Shown: positions 32,502-46,238, numbered from the stretch's first letter. The stretch: 64,000 bases of DNA from Skeletonema tropicum (GCA_037178625.1 CM074134.1:1612001-1676000), one strand, 5' to 3'. Notes: a model not told the origin generated them from the sequence alone. A program made the numbers and translations.

Positions 32502-34847
32502 ATGGAAAATAGTAACTTAAAAGTAAATAATGAATCTGATTCTTATGAACGTTCAGTTAAACGAAGGAAACCTAATACTATCGATTTCGATTTGTATAAC
32601 CTTGACCATTCGCCGATTAAAGGTGTCATACCCGATTGGAGCGGTGTAAAAGACATGCACGCATCGCTTCGTCAAAAAGTAATCAGGGGAAATGGACTTA
32701 AGACTGTTGTTGTCGCAGCGTCCCTGACCAAGAAGGGAAACCGTAACTCACGCCCCTTGGTTTTATTACTTGACTCCGGTGCAGATGATGACATCATCTT
32801 TCTGCCCGATGAAGAAGTAAAGGCTTTTGACCCTATACCTCTAGCTCATCCAAACGTGTGGACTACGTCCAATGGCCAGTTCAACACAGGTGAAGTCGCA
32901 GAACTATCTTTCTTGCTTCCGGAGTATTCTCAAAGTAAGATTATGTCTTGTACTGCTGACATCAGACGCATCCACAACAGGAGGAGCGTTCAATACGACG
33001 CCATTATTGGTGTTAAAACCCTTCATGCTTGGGGAGTTACTATGCATTTCAAAGAGAAAGTCCTTGAAATTGATGGCATCTCCCGTCCTATGAAAAACAA
33101 GGACGAATTCAAAGATGAAAACGTCTTGATGAACATCTATAATGAAGCCCTAGAGCCTCAGTCAACTAAAGAAGAGACTGACAGAGCCGTCAAGATTTTG
33201 GATGCCAAGTATGAAGCCGCCGATCTCGAAAAGATCGTCGATGAAAATTGCTCTCATCTCTCCAGAATGCAGAGACTTCAACTACTCAACTTACTCAAGA
33301 AACATGAGAAGATGTTTAGCGGATCTCTCGGTGAGTGGAAAGGTGAGGAAGTCCATTTTGAGCTTAAGCCAGATGTGAAACCGTTCCGTGGTAGACCGTT
33401 TGATGTCCCACAGATACACAAAGCAACAATTATGAAAGAACTTCAACGCTTAATTGATATAGGAGTTCTGGAGCAGGTACAACAAGCAGACTGGCTCAGT
33501 CCATCTTTTATCATTCCTAAGTCAGACGGCACAGTCCGCTTCCTCTCCGACTTCCGCCAGCTTAACAAAGCGCTAGTGCGACGCCCCTTCCCGCTTCCTA
33601 AGGTATCGGGTATGTTGCAACAGATGGAAGGCTTTACTTTTGCCTCAGCGATTGATCTCAATATGGGATATTACCATTTGAAGCTTGATCTCGAGACGAT
33701 GAAGATTTGCGCCATTGTATTCCCTTGGGGAATTTACAGGTACAAAAGACTTCCAATGGGAGTTGCTTGTAGCCCGGACATCTTCCAAAGTAAAATGAGT
33801 TCACTCTTTGCTGAGTTGGACTACGTGCAGGCTTACATTGATGATTTGCTCTGCCTATCCAAAGGAACCTTTGAAGACCACCTGGAGAAACTCGACGTGG
33901 TATTACAAAAGTTAAGCGACGCTGGTCTGCAAGTCAACGCAGCCAAAAGTAAATTCGCAGCCGTAGAGATTGATTACCTTGGGTATCATCTCACCAAACA
34001 AGGAATTGCACCACAACATTCCAAAGTCGCCGCTATCCTTGCTCTCAAACCACCTCGTAACGTGAAAGATCTTCGACGTTGCCTCGGTATTATTCAGTAT
34101 TACCGTGACCTGTGGGTGTCAAGAACACAGCTCCTCGCTCCACTCACTGATCTAGTTGGAGAATGTGGAACCACTAAACGCTCTACCAAAAAGAAGCCGC
34201 CGTGGCGGTGGGAGCAGGTTCATCAGGATGCTTTTGATGAGATCAAGAAGGTAATCGCCCGAGATGTTATCCTGGCCTACCCGAACTTCGGTGAAGAGTT
34301 CACTATCTTTACTGATGCTTCAACTCGCCAGCTTGGGGGAGTGATTACGCAAAATAACCGTCCCATTGCCTTTTTCAGCCGGAAGTTAACTGCCGCGCAA
34401 ATGAAGTACACTGTGACGGAACTTGAATTGCTTTCTATCGTCGAACTCTTGAAAGAATTCAAAGGTATGCTGCTTGGACAGAAGCTGGTGATTTATACAG
34501 ATCATCAGAATCTCGTTCGAGATAGCTTAGGCAGCACCTCTGACAGAGTGCAGAGATGGAATCTACTCCTCAATGAGTATGGAGCCGACATTAGGTACAT
34601 CAAGGGTGTTGATAATACCGTTGCTGATGCCATTAGTCGATTAGATTATTGCCCAAAAATCAACCCTCATCCAGAAGACGAACTCGACAGCAAAGGGAAC
34701 TTCAGGTCAGAATATTCTCACCGCAAGTGGAATAAGCTGGTCTCTCTCTTCTCTCATTATCAAAACGATGATGAGTGTGTTCTGGATAGAGAAGATGTGA
34801 TAGAGCCAAAGGATTGCATGTCACATGTGTTTGCAAATTCAGCAGCC
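32502..34847 (+). CDS. Ty3/gypsy pol: protease, reverse transcriptase, RNase H (cut by gap)
   Basis: An open frame of about 782 codons up to the gap. The aspartic protease has LLLDSGADDD near residue 95. The reverse transcriptase spans roughly residues 290-480 with LPMGVACSPDIFQ and the catalytic YIDDLL. RNase H has FTIFTDASTRQLGG and YTDHQN near residues 600-670. Order PR-RT-RH is normal for pol upstream of integrase. The frame is the same as the last part of gag, with one TGA between them, so stop readthrough is a possible expression mode. Frame continuing through Ns is meaningless; the integrase is not visible. Confidence 0.9.
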
Positions 34848-35347
34848 NNNNNNNNNNNNNNNNNNNNNNNNNNNNNNNNNNNNNNNNNNNNNNNNNNNNN
34901 NNNNNNNNNNNNNNNNNNNNNNNNNNNNNNNNNNNNNNNNNNNNNNNNNNNNNNNNNNNNNNNNNNNNNNNNNNNNNNNNNNNNNNNNNNNNNNNNNNNN
35001 NNNNNNNNNNNNNNNNNNNNNNNNNNNNNNNNNNNNNNNNNNNNNNNNNNNNNNNNNNNNNNNNNNNNNNNNNNNNNNNNNNNNNNNNNNNNNNNNNNNN
35101 NNNNNNNNNNNNNNNNNNNNNNNNNNNNNNNNNNNNNNNNNNNNNNNNNNNNNNNNNNNNNNNNNNNNNNNNNNNNNNNNNNNNNNNNNNNNNNNNNNNN
35201 NNNNNNNNNNNNNNNNNNNNNNNNNNNNNNNNNNNNNNNNNNNNNNNNNNNNNNNNNNNNNNNNNNNNNNNNNNNNNNNNNNNNNNNNNNNNNNNNNNNN
35301 NNNNNNNNNNNNNNNNNNNNNNNNNNNNNNNNNNNNNNNNNNNNNNN
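34848..35347. other. Assembly gap (500 N)
   Basis: Exactly 500 N, which looks like a fixed-size scaffold gap of unknown true length. The left side is pol and the right side is satellite, so linkage across it rests on scaffolding only. Confidence 0.99.
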
Positions 35348-37845
35348 ATATGGTGATATCGATGCCCAGTGCTAGATATCTCATTGGATATTGATGCCCA
35401 GAGCTAGATATCTCACTGGATATCGATGCCCAGTGCTGGATATCGATGCCCAGTGCTAGATATATGGTGATATCGATGCCCAGTGCTAGATATCTCATTG
35501 GATATCGATGCCCAGAGCTAGATATCTGGGGATATCTATGCCCAGTGCTGGATATCTGGGGATATTGATGCCCAGTGCTAGATATCTGGTGACATCGATG
35601 CCCAGTGTTAGATATCCTCACACTGGATATCGATGTTCAGTGCTAGATATCTCACTGGATATCGATGCCCAGTGCTAGAAATCTTGTGATATCGATGCCC
35701 AGTGCTAGATATCTCACAGGATATCGATGCCCAGTGCTAGATATCAGGCGATATCGATGTCCAGTCCTAGATATCTCACTGGATATCAATGCCCAGAGCT
35801 AGATATCTGGCGATATTGATGCCCAGTGCTGGCTATCTGGGGATATCGATGCACAGTGCTGGATATCTGGGCATATCAATGCCCAGTGCTAGATATCTCA
35901 CTGGATATCGATGCCCTGTGCTAGATATCTCAATGGATATCGATGCCCAGTGCTAGATATATGGTGATATCGATGCCCAGTGCTAGATATCTCATTGGAT
36001 ATTGATGCCCAGAGCTAGATATCTCACTGGATATCGATGCCCAGTGCTAGATATATGGTGATATCGATGCCCAGTGCTAGATATCTCATTAGATATCGAT
36101 GCCCAGAGCTAGATATCTGGGGATATCTATGCCCAGTGCTGGATATCTGGGGATATTGATGCCCAGTGCTAGATATCTGGTGACATCGATGCCCAGTGTT
36201 AGATATCCTCTCACTGGATATCGATGCCCAGTGCTAGATATCTCACTGGATATCGATGCCCAGTGCTAGAAATCTTGCGATATCGATGCCCAGTGCTAGA
36301 TATCTCACAGGATATCGATGCCCTGTGCTAGATATCAGGTGATATCGATGTCCAGTCCTAGATATCTCACTGGATATCGATGCCCAGAGCTAGATATCTG
36401 GCGATATTGATGCCCAGTGCTGGCTATCTGGGGATATCGATGCACAGTGCTGGATATCTGGGCATATCAATGCCCAGTGCTAGATATCTCACTGGATATC
36501 GATGCCCTGTGCTAGATATCTCAATGGATATCGATGCCCAGTGCTAGATATATGGTGATATCGATGCCCAGTGCTAGATATCTCATTGGATATTGATGCC
36601 CAGAGCTAGATATCTCACTGGATATCGATGCCCAGTGCTGGATATCGATGCCCAGTGCTAGATATATGGTGATATCGATGCCCAGTGCTAGATATCTCAT
36701 TGGATATCGATGCCCAGAGCTAGATATCTGGGGATATCTATGCCCAGTGCTGGATATCTGGGGATATTGATGCCCAGTGCTAGATATCTGGTGACATCGA
36801 TGCCCAGTGTTAGATATCCTCTCACTGGATATCGATGTTCAGTGCTAGATATCTCACTGGATATCGATGCCGATGTCCAGTGCTAGAAATCTTGTGATAT
36901 CGATGCCCAGTGCTAGATATCTCACAGGATATCGATGCCCAGTGCTTGATATCAGGCGATATCGATGTCCAGTCCTAGATATCTCACTGGATATCAATGC
37001 CCAGAGCTAGATATCTGGCGATATTGATGCCCAGTGCTGGCTATCTGGGGATATCGATGCACAGTGCTGGATATCTGGGCATATCAATGCCCAGAGCTAG
37101 ATATCTCACTGGATATCGATGCCCTGTGCTAGATATCTCAATGGATATCGATGCCCAGTGCTAGATATATGGTGATATCGATGCCCAGTGCTAGATATCT
37201 CATTGAATATTGATGCCCAGAGCTAGATATCACACTTGATATCGATGCCCAGTGCTGGATATCGATGCCCAGTGCTAGATATATGGTGATATCGATGCCG
37301 GCGATATTGATGCCCAGTGCTGGCTATCTGGGGATATCGATGCACAGTGCTGGATATCTGGGCATATCAATGCCCAGTGCTAGATATCTCACTGGATATC
37401 GATGCCCTGTGCTAGATATCTCAATGGATATCGATGCCCAGTGCTAGATATATGGTGATATCGATGCCCAGTGCTAGATATCTCATTGGATATTGATGCC
37501 CAGAGCTAGATATCTCACTGGATATCGATGCCCAGTGCTGGATATCGATGCCCAGTGCTAGATATATGGTGATATCGATGCCCAGTGCTAGATATCTCAT
37601 TGGATATCGATGCCCAGAGCTAGATATCTGGGGATATCTATGCCCAGTGCTGGATATCTGGGGATATTGATGCCCAGTGCTAGATATCTGGTGACATCGA
37701 TGCCCAGTGTTAGATATCCTCTCACTGGATATCGATGCCCAGTGCTAGATATCTCACTGGATATCGATGCCCAGTGCTAGAAATCTTGCGATATCGATGC
37801 CCAGTGCTAGATATCTCACAGGATATCGATGCCCAGTGCTAGATA
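35348..37845. repeat. Satellite array S2
   Basis: Same 30-32 bp monomers and about 600-bp higher-order period as S1 (first half orientation). Interrupted at 37845/37846 by E3, and resumes at 42501 in phase within the same monomer. Confidence 0.95.
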
Positions 37846-38439
37846 TAAACAGGGGCGCGCAGAATGGTGCGATAGTGGTGGCGTGCAGCGGTGTATGTGG
37901 CGGGTTCAGCGCGGGCCCTCGGGGCCTGTAAAGTATTGTGTCGTCATCTTGCTGTTGGCCATTTGCTGTGTGGCTTGTCAGTAGTCTTTATACAACGGAA
38001 TTCGGCTATAAAGTTGCTCTGCAATGACGTTGGCCTTAATTGGTATAATTGTGCTGTGCACAATTTTACCAATTAGTCTCTTTACAATAGAATACGGCTA
38101 TAAAGTTGCTCTGCAATGACGTTGTCTTTAATTGTGTTAGAATTGTGAAAATCATCTATCTGTCCATCGGCACTAGTATTTGTGTAGGGATGTGAGAGAA
38201 GATTGCAGTGCGCCTGATCAAATTATATATAATTGTGCTGTGCACACTTATACCAATTAGTACATTGTCCGGCAGTCATTCGTCGTCTCAACTGTTTGTT
38301 GTCGGATCAGCTGTTTAGTTGCGCTTAGTGTTCACTGTTGTGCATCTCTTTCACTTTCAACTCATCCACTCGATTCTATCGTTTCAGTGCGAGTTTTTTA
38401 TTGTTGGTGCCGGCATGTTATAGTTCACCTCTGTATGCG

Positions 38440-39285
38440 AGATCTGTGCGAGATCTGTGCGGCCGGATTCGTTGGGTGCGGTGCTTTGCTCTGAATTACT
38501 TCCGGAACTTCAACTTGAAGTGTTGGGATTTTCCCCCCTCCTATCCCCGCTGAAATGCCCATTTTGATTGTCATTTAGATGCTATATCTTATGATTTAGA
38601 TCAAAAATCGCTTGATTTGTGCTAAAAAGGACTTTTCCAGGCTAATTAAGTCAGATTGTCGATGAGCTTCTTCGTTCTTTCCGGTGTGCATCCCCGTCAC
38701 CCTCTATTTTCTTAATTTTTTCTCTGAGTGACGTGGTAAACTTCGTTACTTAAGGAATTAGTACACTTGATTCCAATCGTCTTACGTCACAAAGTACCAG
38801 AAGTCAGGTGTTGGCAAAATCCAATGAACAAAAAAGTATTTAAGTTCATGCAGCAAGTACTCAGGTCGACATTGGCTCAATTACATTATCTGCCGAGTCG
38901 TCTATTGACGCAAGTCTAAATAGACGCCGACGTTGGTTGCCGACGTGTTTGCATTTGAATAACTGCCGATCTTTGGCCACGTACTGATCAATACGTCAGT
39001 TCTTAACTCCACGTCGACGTCTTGTGTTGAGCTGAATCTTTTTGTCGACGTGTTGTCGATGTGTTGAACCACAAGATCTTGTGTTGCCGACGTAGCTTAC
39101 GAAGGAACTCGTTTACTTCATGACGTGGTTGGTTATTGATTGCATTGTTCTCTGCTGATTATTGCGCTGGTGCGTTGGCGGCGGTTATGTAGGCAGTTTG
39201 TACGTTGTCGAGCCGTTCAACAGCTCTCATAAATTATGCATTGCATCATTTACATCATCACATTTCTACATTGTCCGAATAAATA
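38440..39285. promoter_or_regulatory. Family A promoter region (E3)
   Basis: Near-identical to 24870-25696 of E2, but only the MBD-gene side still has a gene. A short GCGAGATCTGTGCGAGATC duplication lies at the deletion point (about 38437-38460). Confidence 0.5.
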
Positions 39286-40350
39286 ATGAAGTTTGGCAAC
39301 ACAAATCCAGTTATATCCACCGTTGGTAGTAATGGTAAGGGCTTCCGTGCCGTGCGGAATCGGAGCAATGTCGATGCACGTCTTACTTCGTCAGGGGTCA
39401 AGACTGCCGCTAAACCGTCGGCTCCTGTCATTGCATTGAGCGTAACAGACATCAATTGGCGTTTGGTGCGTACCGACGATCGTATCTTCTTGCTGCTAGC
39501 GTCTGTTGCATTAGGCGATGGGTTTGACGTTGCCAAGTTGGAGAAGGAACAACTGCTCTTTTCTGCTCTTTCCGTCTTTGAAGTCGGGTCAATCAAGTAC
39601 ATCCTGAATGAACTGTCTGAACATTACCCGAATGTCCCAGTTGGTAAGACTGATTCTACTGACAAAGATGATCTGGTGTCTGCAGCGGTCAACTTCTTAA
39701 TGTTTGCCGCTATTGCTCAGAAAGGAGGTACAAGCCAAGCGCCGTACACTTCAAATTGTGAGCATTTTTGGTAAGAGAGAAGGTTAACCTTCGTGTGGTT
39801 CAATGATTTTGGTATTTTTGTTCATTGTACCGTTTTACAAATTCTGTCTTTCCTTTTTACTTACAAGTTTTTTTTTCAACCTTCAACTTCACACCAGTGA
39901 TGAGAACGGGAAACTTGTACTTGAAGACAAAACTCATTCGGGCTCCCGTGATCAACCTGTTCAAGATGATGATGAACCGGATTTGTCCGAGAAAGGTGCT
40001 GTCACGAAAAAGTCTAAACCGGTACCTGTCGGAGAGAAGGCCTCTCCTGATTCAACTATCATGTGAGTTTATTTTGTGTGCATGTGCACTGCCGCACTAA
40101 GTATCGCTTGCTTATTGAATCATTTTAGTATAATCGATCACTGAACAATTTTACCTAATAAACAAATGCAACTGCCTTCTACATAGCGAGAATGAGTGGG
40201 TTGATTACACCCATTCAGATCTCTCGGATGGATGGAAAAGGAAGAGTATCAAGCGTAAGGGCGGCAAATCCCGCGGAACTATTTACCACCATTACCTCTC
40301 CCCTGACAACAAAGTTTTCAAGAGTTTGAAGAAATGTGCAATAAACTGAA
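39286..40350 (+). pseudogene. MBD-gene 5' part (E3), cut after the MBD-like domain
   Basis: Exons 39286-39770, 39898-40062 and from 40187 keep the splice sites and the MBD-like domain, then run into helicase sequence at about 40328 and stop at once (KSLKKCAIN). A truncated protein of about 265 residues ending just after the MBD-like domain is possible. Differences from E2 include Ser to Leu in DDRIFSLL and Arg to Gly in VPVREK. Confidence 0.75.
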
Positions 40351-41983
40351 AGAGCTGCTCGTACTGATGGTCGATGAAAGAAGCATGTTGGGCTCACACG
40401 TAACATTCGGTGCAGAGGAGCATGTGAGAGATTGCGCATTTAATGGGCACAATAAACGGGAGAGGTGGGGCGGTGTCCCGGTTGTGTTGTTCTTCGGTGA
40501 CGACTACCAGCTGCCACCGTCCAACAAGGGGGGAGCAATAAACGGCTACCACGAATACCACAACAACGATAGGCCAAAAACAATGACAGGAAAGAGTAAA
40601 AACAATCAAATATGCGATTACGAGGGTAGCAAAATCTTGACTGAGATGATGACGGATGTGGTCTTCATGTTGACGAAGAATTTTAGAGCAAAAGACAAGG
40701 AGGATAGCGATCTCATGAACAGGATGAGAGTGGGGAACCAGACTGATGAGGATGCAAAGCGCCTGATCAAACTACACATAGACGAACTCGGAAAATATCA
40801 TCCAAAACTGAGGGAAGAGGTAGAAAATGACCCAAAGACGTTGTGGGTATACGCGAAACGGGACGATATGTCCCAGAAAAATGTAGACATGCTGATCAAA
40901 ACACACGAACGACTGAAAGTACCAATAGCTAGGCTCAGGTGTCAATTCAGCAGCAGGATGGCGGGCAATAACACAGCATACCAGTCGCACTTTTACGGCA
41001 GGAGGCTATTCTACACCTTTGATGTGTGCGTAGGTGCACATGTTTGCTTGGAGTCAGCCAACATCGATCCCAACTCAGGATTGTACGTCTCAGCTATTGG
41101 GGTAGTAGTCGAGATCGTTTACGATAAGGATCGCTCCGTTGGACCAAACGGTAAAGGTGAGGTTAGCCTACCGAAGTACATTGTTGTGGATTTCCCTACA
41201 TACAAACCACCACCAGGCGAGGACCCATGGGACAAGAACAACCCAACGGTGAGTAAAAGTTGACACACGAAAGACACAAGACAATTGCCACTCTCTGCGA
41301 AAACACTACTAACTCATTTCATACTGATACAAATGCATCCTACCCCAACTTATTGCGCACAGCACGTGCCAATCCCACCCTACGAGCAGATTTGCAACAG
41401 AGGATGCTGCACCGCATTATTCATGCCATTGCAAATTGCCTACGCCATCACCATCCACCGCTGTCAAGGACTCGAAGCTGGATTCGACAAAGGAGACCGC
41501 TGGAACCGCATGATAATAGATCCAGCAGATGAGTTGTGGGAGATTAGCAAGTTTCTTGGAACAATGTACGTGGACGTGGCTACCAGCAGAGGCAAAACAC
41601 TTGGCTCCAAAGATCAAGCATACCCGTCGGACAGTGCCATATACTGGACCGGAAGCAACATTTCAACGAACCGATTAAAAAATTGCAAGAGAAAGCAAAA
41701 TGGCCAGTTCTGCGAATCGTACAAGAAGCGAGCAAATTGGGTGAAATACTTGGAGGGGAAGGCAGAAGAGTCGAAGACAAGGTATAGCAAGAGAAAGTTG
41801 GAAGAAATCACAGAAACATCGTACGCAGCAGCAATCAAGGGCAATTTCATCAAAGACAGGACAGACCTGACAACCAGGATTACCAACATCATAACCAACC
41901 CGAACAAGAAGTGGAAAGAAGCGAAGAAGGATCATGAAATCCCAAGTGATTACTTCGCAGGATCTTCATCTGGTGATTAGTAA
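40328..41983 (+). pseudogene. PIF1-like helicase, C-terminal two thirds (E3)
   Basis: Starts within the helicase just before Walker B (NKLKELLVLMVDERS). Exon to 41248, intron 41249-41362, then 41363 to the stop near 41980. Walker A is lost, so no ATPase activity is expected. A 6-bp insertion turns TMYVATSRG into TMYVDVATSRG next to motif VI. The stop is followed by the family palindrome. Confidence 0.85.
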
Positions 41984-42500
41984 AATTGATCACTGCACAG
42001 TTTTACAAAACAGACACTTTCTCAACACAAAGAATACAACAACTCAATTAAGCGTCTGCATCTGGTGATCAGTAAAACATCTGCAAGCGCACGATTCGAT
42101 ATATCAAGCACAGTTTTACAAAAAGACATTTTCTCGTGACGAAGAAAGACAAAAACTAAATCGACTAACGCCCGTGTAAAACCTGTATTTCTTTCTCGTA
42201 CAGACCGATTTAGATGCTCAAAAAGCGCATCTAGTACAGTCAATTTCTCGCTTTCAACAGGTACTTCTTGCTTTCTACATAGGAACACATACAGATCCTA
42301 CGCCGGTAGTCTCTACCGAGGACTCTACGTGTCCCTAAAGTAAACCTTCTCACTAAAAAACACATGTACTGATTCCTACCTATAACTCTGTAGAATAATG
42401 GGGGTGAAAAATAATGAATTTTCCCACCTGTAATAGAAGGGCACCTGCGGCCCCCTATTACGCTGCTCTGCACTCCATGAACGGGGGCCCCGAGGGCCGA

Positions 42501-45500
42501 TCAGGCGATATCGATGTCCAGTCCTAGATATCTCACTGGATATCGATGCCCAGAGCTAGATATCTGGCGATATTGATGCCCAGTGCTGGCTTTCTGGGGA
42601 TATCGATGCACAGTGCTAGATATCTGGGCATATCAATGCCCAGTGCTAGATATCTCACTGGATATCGATGCCCTGTGCTAGATATCTCAATGGATATCGA
42701 TGCCCAGTGCTAGATATATGGTGATATCGATGCCCAGTGCTAGATATCTCATTGGATATTGATGCCCAGAGCTAGATATCTCACTGGATATCGATGCCCA
42801 GTGCTAGATATATGGTGATATCGATGCCCAGTGCTAGATATCTCATTGGATATCGATGCCCAGAGCTAGATATCTGGGGATATCTATGCCCAGTGCTGGA
42901 TATCTGGGGATATTGATGCCCAGTGCTTGATATCTGGTGACATCGATGCCCAGTGTTAGATATCCTCTCACTGGATATCGATGCCCAGTGCTAGATATCT
43001 CACTGGATATCGATGCCCAGTGCTAGAAATCTTGCGATATTGATGCCCAGTGCTAGATATCTCACAGGATATCGATGCCCAGTGCTAGATATCAGGCGAT
43101 ATCGATGTCCAGTCCTAGATATCTCACTGGATATCGATGCCCAGAGCTAGATATCTGGCGATATTGATGCCCAGTGCTGGCTTTCTGGGGATATCGATGC
43201 ACAGTGCTGGATATCTGGGCATATCAATGCCCAGTGCTAGATATCTCACTGGATATCGATGCCCTGTGCTAGATATCTCAATGGATATCGATGCCCAGTG
43301 CTAGATATATGGTGATATCGATGCCCAGTGCTAGATATCTCATTGGATATTGATGCCCAGAGCTAGATATCTCACTGGATATCGATGCCCAGTGCTGGAT
43401 ATTGATGCCCAGTGCTAGATATATGGTGATATCGATGCCCAGTGCTAGATATCTCATTGGATATCGATGCCCAGAGCTAGATATCTGGGGATATCTATGC
43501 CCAGTGCTGGATATCTGGGGATATTGATGCCCAGTGCTAGATATCTGGTGACATCGATGCCCAGTGTTAGATATCCTCTCACTGGATGTCGATGCCCAGT
43601 GCTAGATATCTCACTGGATATTGATGTTGATGTCCAGTGCTAGAAATCTTGCGATATCGATGCCCAGTGCTAGATATCTCACAGGATATCGATGCCCAGT
43701 GCTAGATATCAGGCGATATCAATGTCCAGTCCTAGATATCTCACTGGATATCGATGCCCAGAGCTAGATATCTGGCGATATTGATGCCCAGTGCTGGCTA
43801 TCTGGGGATATCGATGCACAGTGCTGGATATCTGGGCATATCAATGCCCAGTGCTAGATATCTCACTGGATATCGATGCCCTGCGCTAGATATCTCAATG
43901 GATATCGATGCCCAGTGCTAGATATATGGTGATATCGATGCCCAGTGCTAGATATCTCATTGGATATTGATGCCCAGAGCTAGATATCTCACTGGATATC
44001 GATGCCCAGTGCTGGATATCGATGCCCAGTGCTAGATATATGGTGATATCGATGCCCAGTGCTGGCTATCTCATTGGATATCGATGCCCAGAGCTAGATA
44101 TCTGGGGATATCTATGCCCAGTGCTGGATATCTGGGGATATTGATGCCCAGTGCTAGATATCTGGTGACATCGATGCCCAGTGCTAGATATCCTCTCACT
44201 GGATATCGATGCCCAGTGCTAGATATCTCACTGGATATTGATGTCGATGTCCAGTGCTAGAAATCTTGCGATATCGATGCCCAGTGCTAGATATCTCACA
44301 GGATATCGATGCCCAGTGCTAGATATATGGTGATATCGATGTCCAGTCCTAGATATCTCACTGGATATTGATGCCCAGAGCTAGATATCTGGCGATATTG
44401 ATGCCCAGTGCTGGCTATCTGGGGATATCGATGCCCAGTGCTAGATATCTGGTGACATCGATGCCCAGTGCTAGATATCTCACTGGATATCGATGCCCTG
44501 TGCTAGATATGTCAATGGATATCGATGCCCAGTGCTAGATATATGGTGATATCGATGCCCAGTGCTAGATATCTCATTGGATATTGATGCCCAGAGCTAG
44601 ATATCTCACTGGATATCGATGCCCAGTGCTGGATATTGATGCCCAGTGCTAGATATATGGTGATATCGATGCCCAGTGCTAGATATCTCATTGGATATCG
44701 ATGCCCAGAGCTAGATATCTGGGGATATCTATGCCCAGTGCTGGATATCTGGGGATATTGATGCCCAGTGCTAGATATCTGGTGACATCGATGCCCAGTG
44801 TTAGATATCCTCTCACTGGATATCGATGCCCAGTGCTAGATATCTCACTGGATATCGATGCCCTGTGCTAGAAATCTTGCGATATCGATGCCCAGTGCTA
44901 GATATCTCACAGGATATCGATGCCCAGTGCTAGATATCAGGCGATATCGATGTCCAGTCCTAGATATCTCACTGGATATCGATGCCCAGAGCTAGATATC
45001 TGGCGATATTGATGCCCAGTGCTGGCTATCTGGGGATATCGATGCACAGTGCTGGATATCTGGGCATATCAATGCCCAGTGCTAGATATCTCACTGGATA
45101 TCGATGCCCTGTGCTAGATATCTCAATGGATATCGATGCCCAGTGCTAGATATATGGTGATATCGATGCCCAGTGCTAGATATCTCATTGGATATTGATG
45201 CCCAGAGCTAGATATCTCACTGGATATCGATGCCCAGTGCTGGATATCGATGCCCAGTGCTAGATATATGGTGATATCGATGCCCAGTGCTAGATATCTC
45301 ATTGGATATCGATGCCCAGAGCTAGATATCTGGGGATATCTATGCCCAGTGCTGGATATCTGGGGATATTGATGCCCAGTGCTAGATATCTGGTGACATC
45401 GATGCCCTGTGCTAGATATCCTCTCACTGGATATCGATACCCAGTGCTAAATATCTCACTGGATATCGATGTCCAGTGAGATATCTAGCTCTGGGCATCA

Positions 45501-46238
45501 ATATTCAATGAGATATCTAGCACTGGGCATCGATATCACCATATATCTAGCACTGGGCATCGATATCCATTGAGATATCTAGCACAGGGCATCGATATCC
45601 AGTAAGATATCTAGCACTGGGCATTGATATGCCCAGATATCCAGCACTGTGCATCGATATCCCCAGATAGCCAGCACTGGGCATCAATATCGCCAGATAT
45701 CTAGCACTGGGCATCGATATCCAGTGAGATATCTAGGACTGGACATCGATATCGCCTGATATCTAGCACTGGGCATCGATATCCTGTGAGATATCTAGCA
45801 CTGGGCATCGATATCGCAAGATTTCTAGCACTGGGCATCGATATCCAGTGAGATATCTAGCACTGGGCATCGATATCCAGTGAGAGGATATCTAACACTG
45901 GGCATCGATGTCACCAGATATCTAGCACTGGGCATCAATATCCCCAGATATCCAGCACTGGGCATAGATATCCCCAGATATCTAGCTCTGGGCATCGATA
46001 TCCAATGAGATATCTAGCACTGGGCATCGATATCACCATATATCTAGCACTGGGCATCAATATCCAGCACTGGGCATCGATATCCAGTGAGATATCTAGC
46101 TCTGGGCATCAATATCCAATGAGATATCTAGCACTGGGCATCGATATCACCATATATCTAGCACTGGGCATCGATATCCATTGAGATATCTAGCACAGGG
46201 CATCGATATCCAGTGAGATATCTAGCACTGGGCATTGA
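42501..46238. repeat. Satellite array S3 with inversion point near 45472
   Basis: Continues S2 after E3 with the same orientation, then flips at about 45472 (GATGTCCAGTGAGATATC) and reads in reverse to 46238, where E4 starts inside a monomer (GGCATTGA|T). Confidence 0.95.

Larger units (their letters stand above)
30718..34847 (+). mobile_element. Ty3/gypsy LTR retrotransposon, 3' part lost in gap
   Basis: A candidate 5' LTR, a broken gag and an open pol (protease, reverse transcriptase, RNase H) are present. The integrase and 3' LTR would lie beyond the N gap. It is inserted in the M11 pseudogene. Confidence 0.85.
37846..42500 (-). mobile_element. E3: short deletion derivative of family A inside satellite (4655 bp)
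   Basis: 3' end at 37846 (TAAACAGG...) and 5' end at 42500 (...GGGCCGA). Flanks GCTAGATA and TCAGGCGATATCG rejoin into a regular satellite monomer, proving a clean A|T insertion. Hairpins at 37914-37926 and 42486-42498. One deletion joins the 3' tail of the 133-residue gene region to the promoter at about 38437 (gene A lost), another joins the MBD exon 3 to the helicase at about 40328. A few coding substitutions separate it from E1 and E2. Confidence 0.9.

Noticed and set aside
34814..35621. Frames spanning the N gap, including a pol extension to 35375
   Set aside because: The translation through N has no meaning and the part after the gap is satellite.
12170..46238. CRISPR-like array
   Set aside because: Regular 30-32 bp repeats are adjacent without unique spacers, and the surroundings are eukaryotic with spliceosomal introns. 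It is a satellite.
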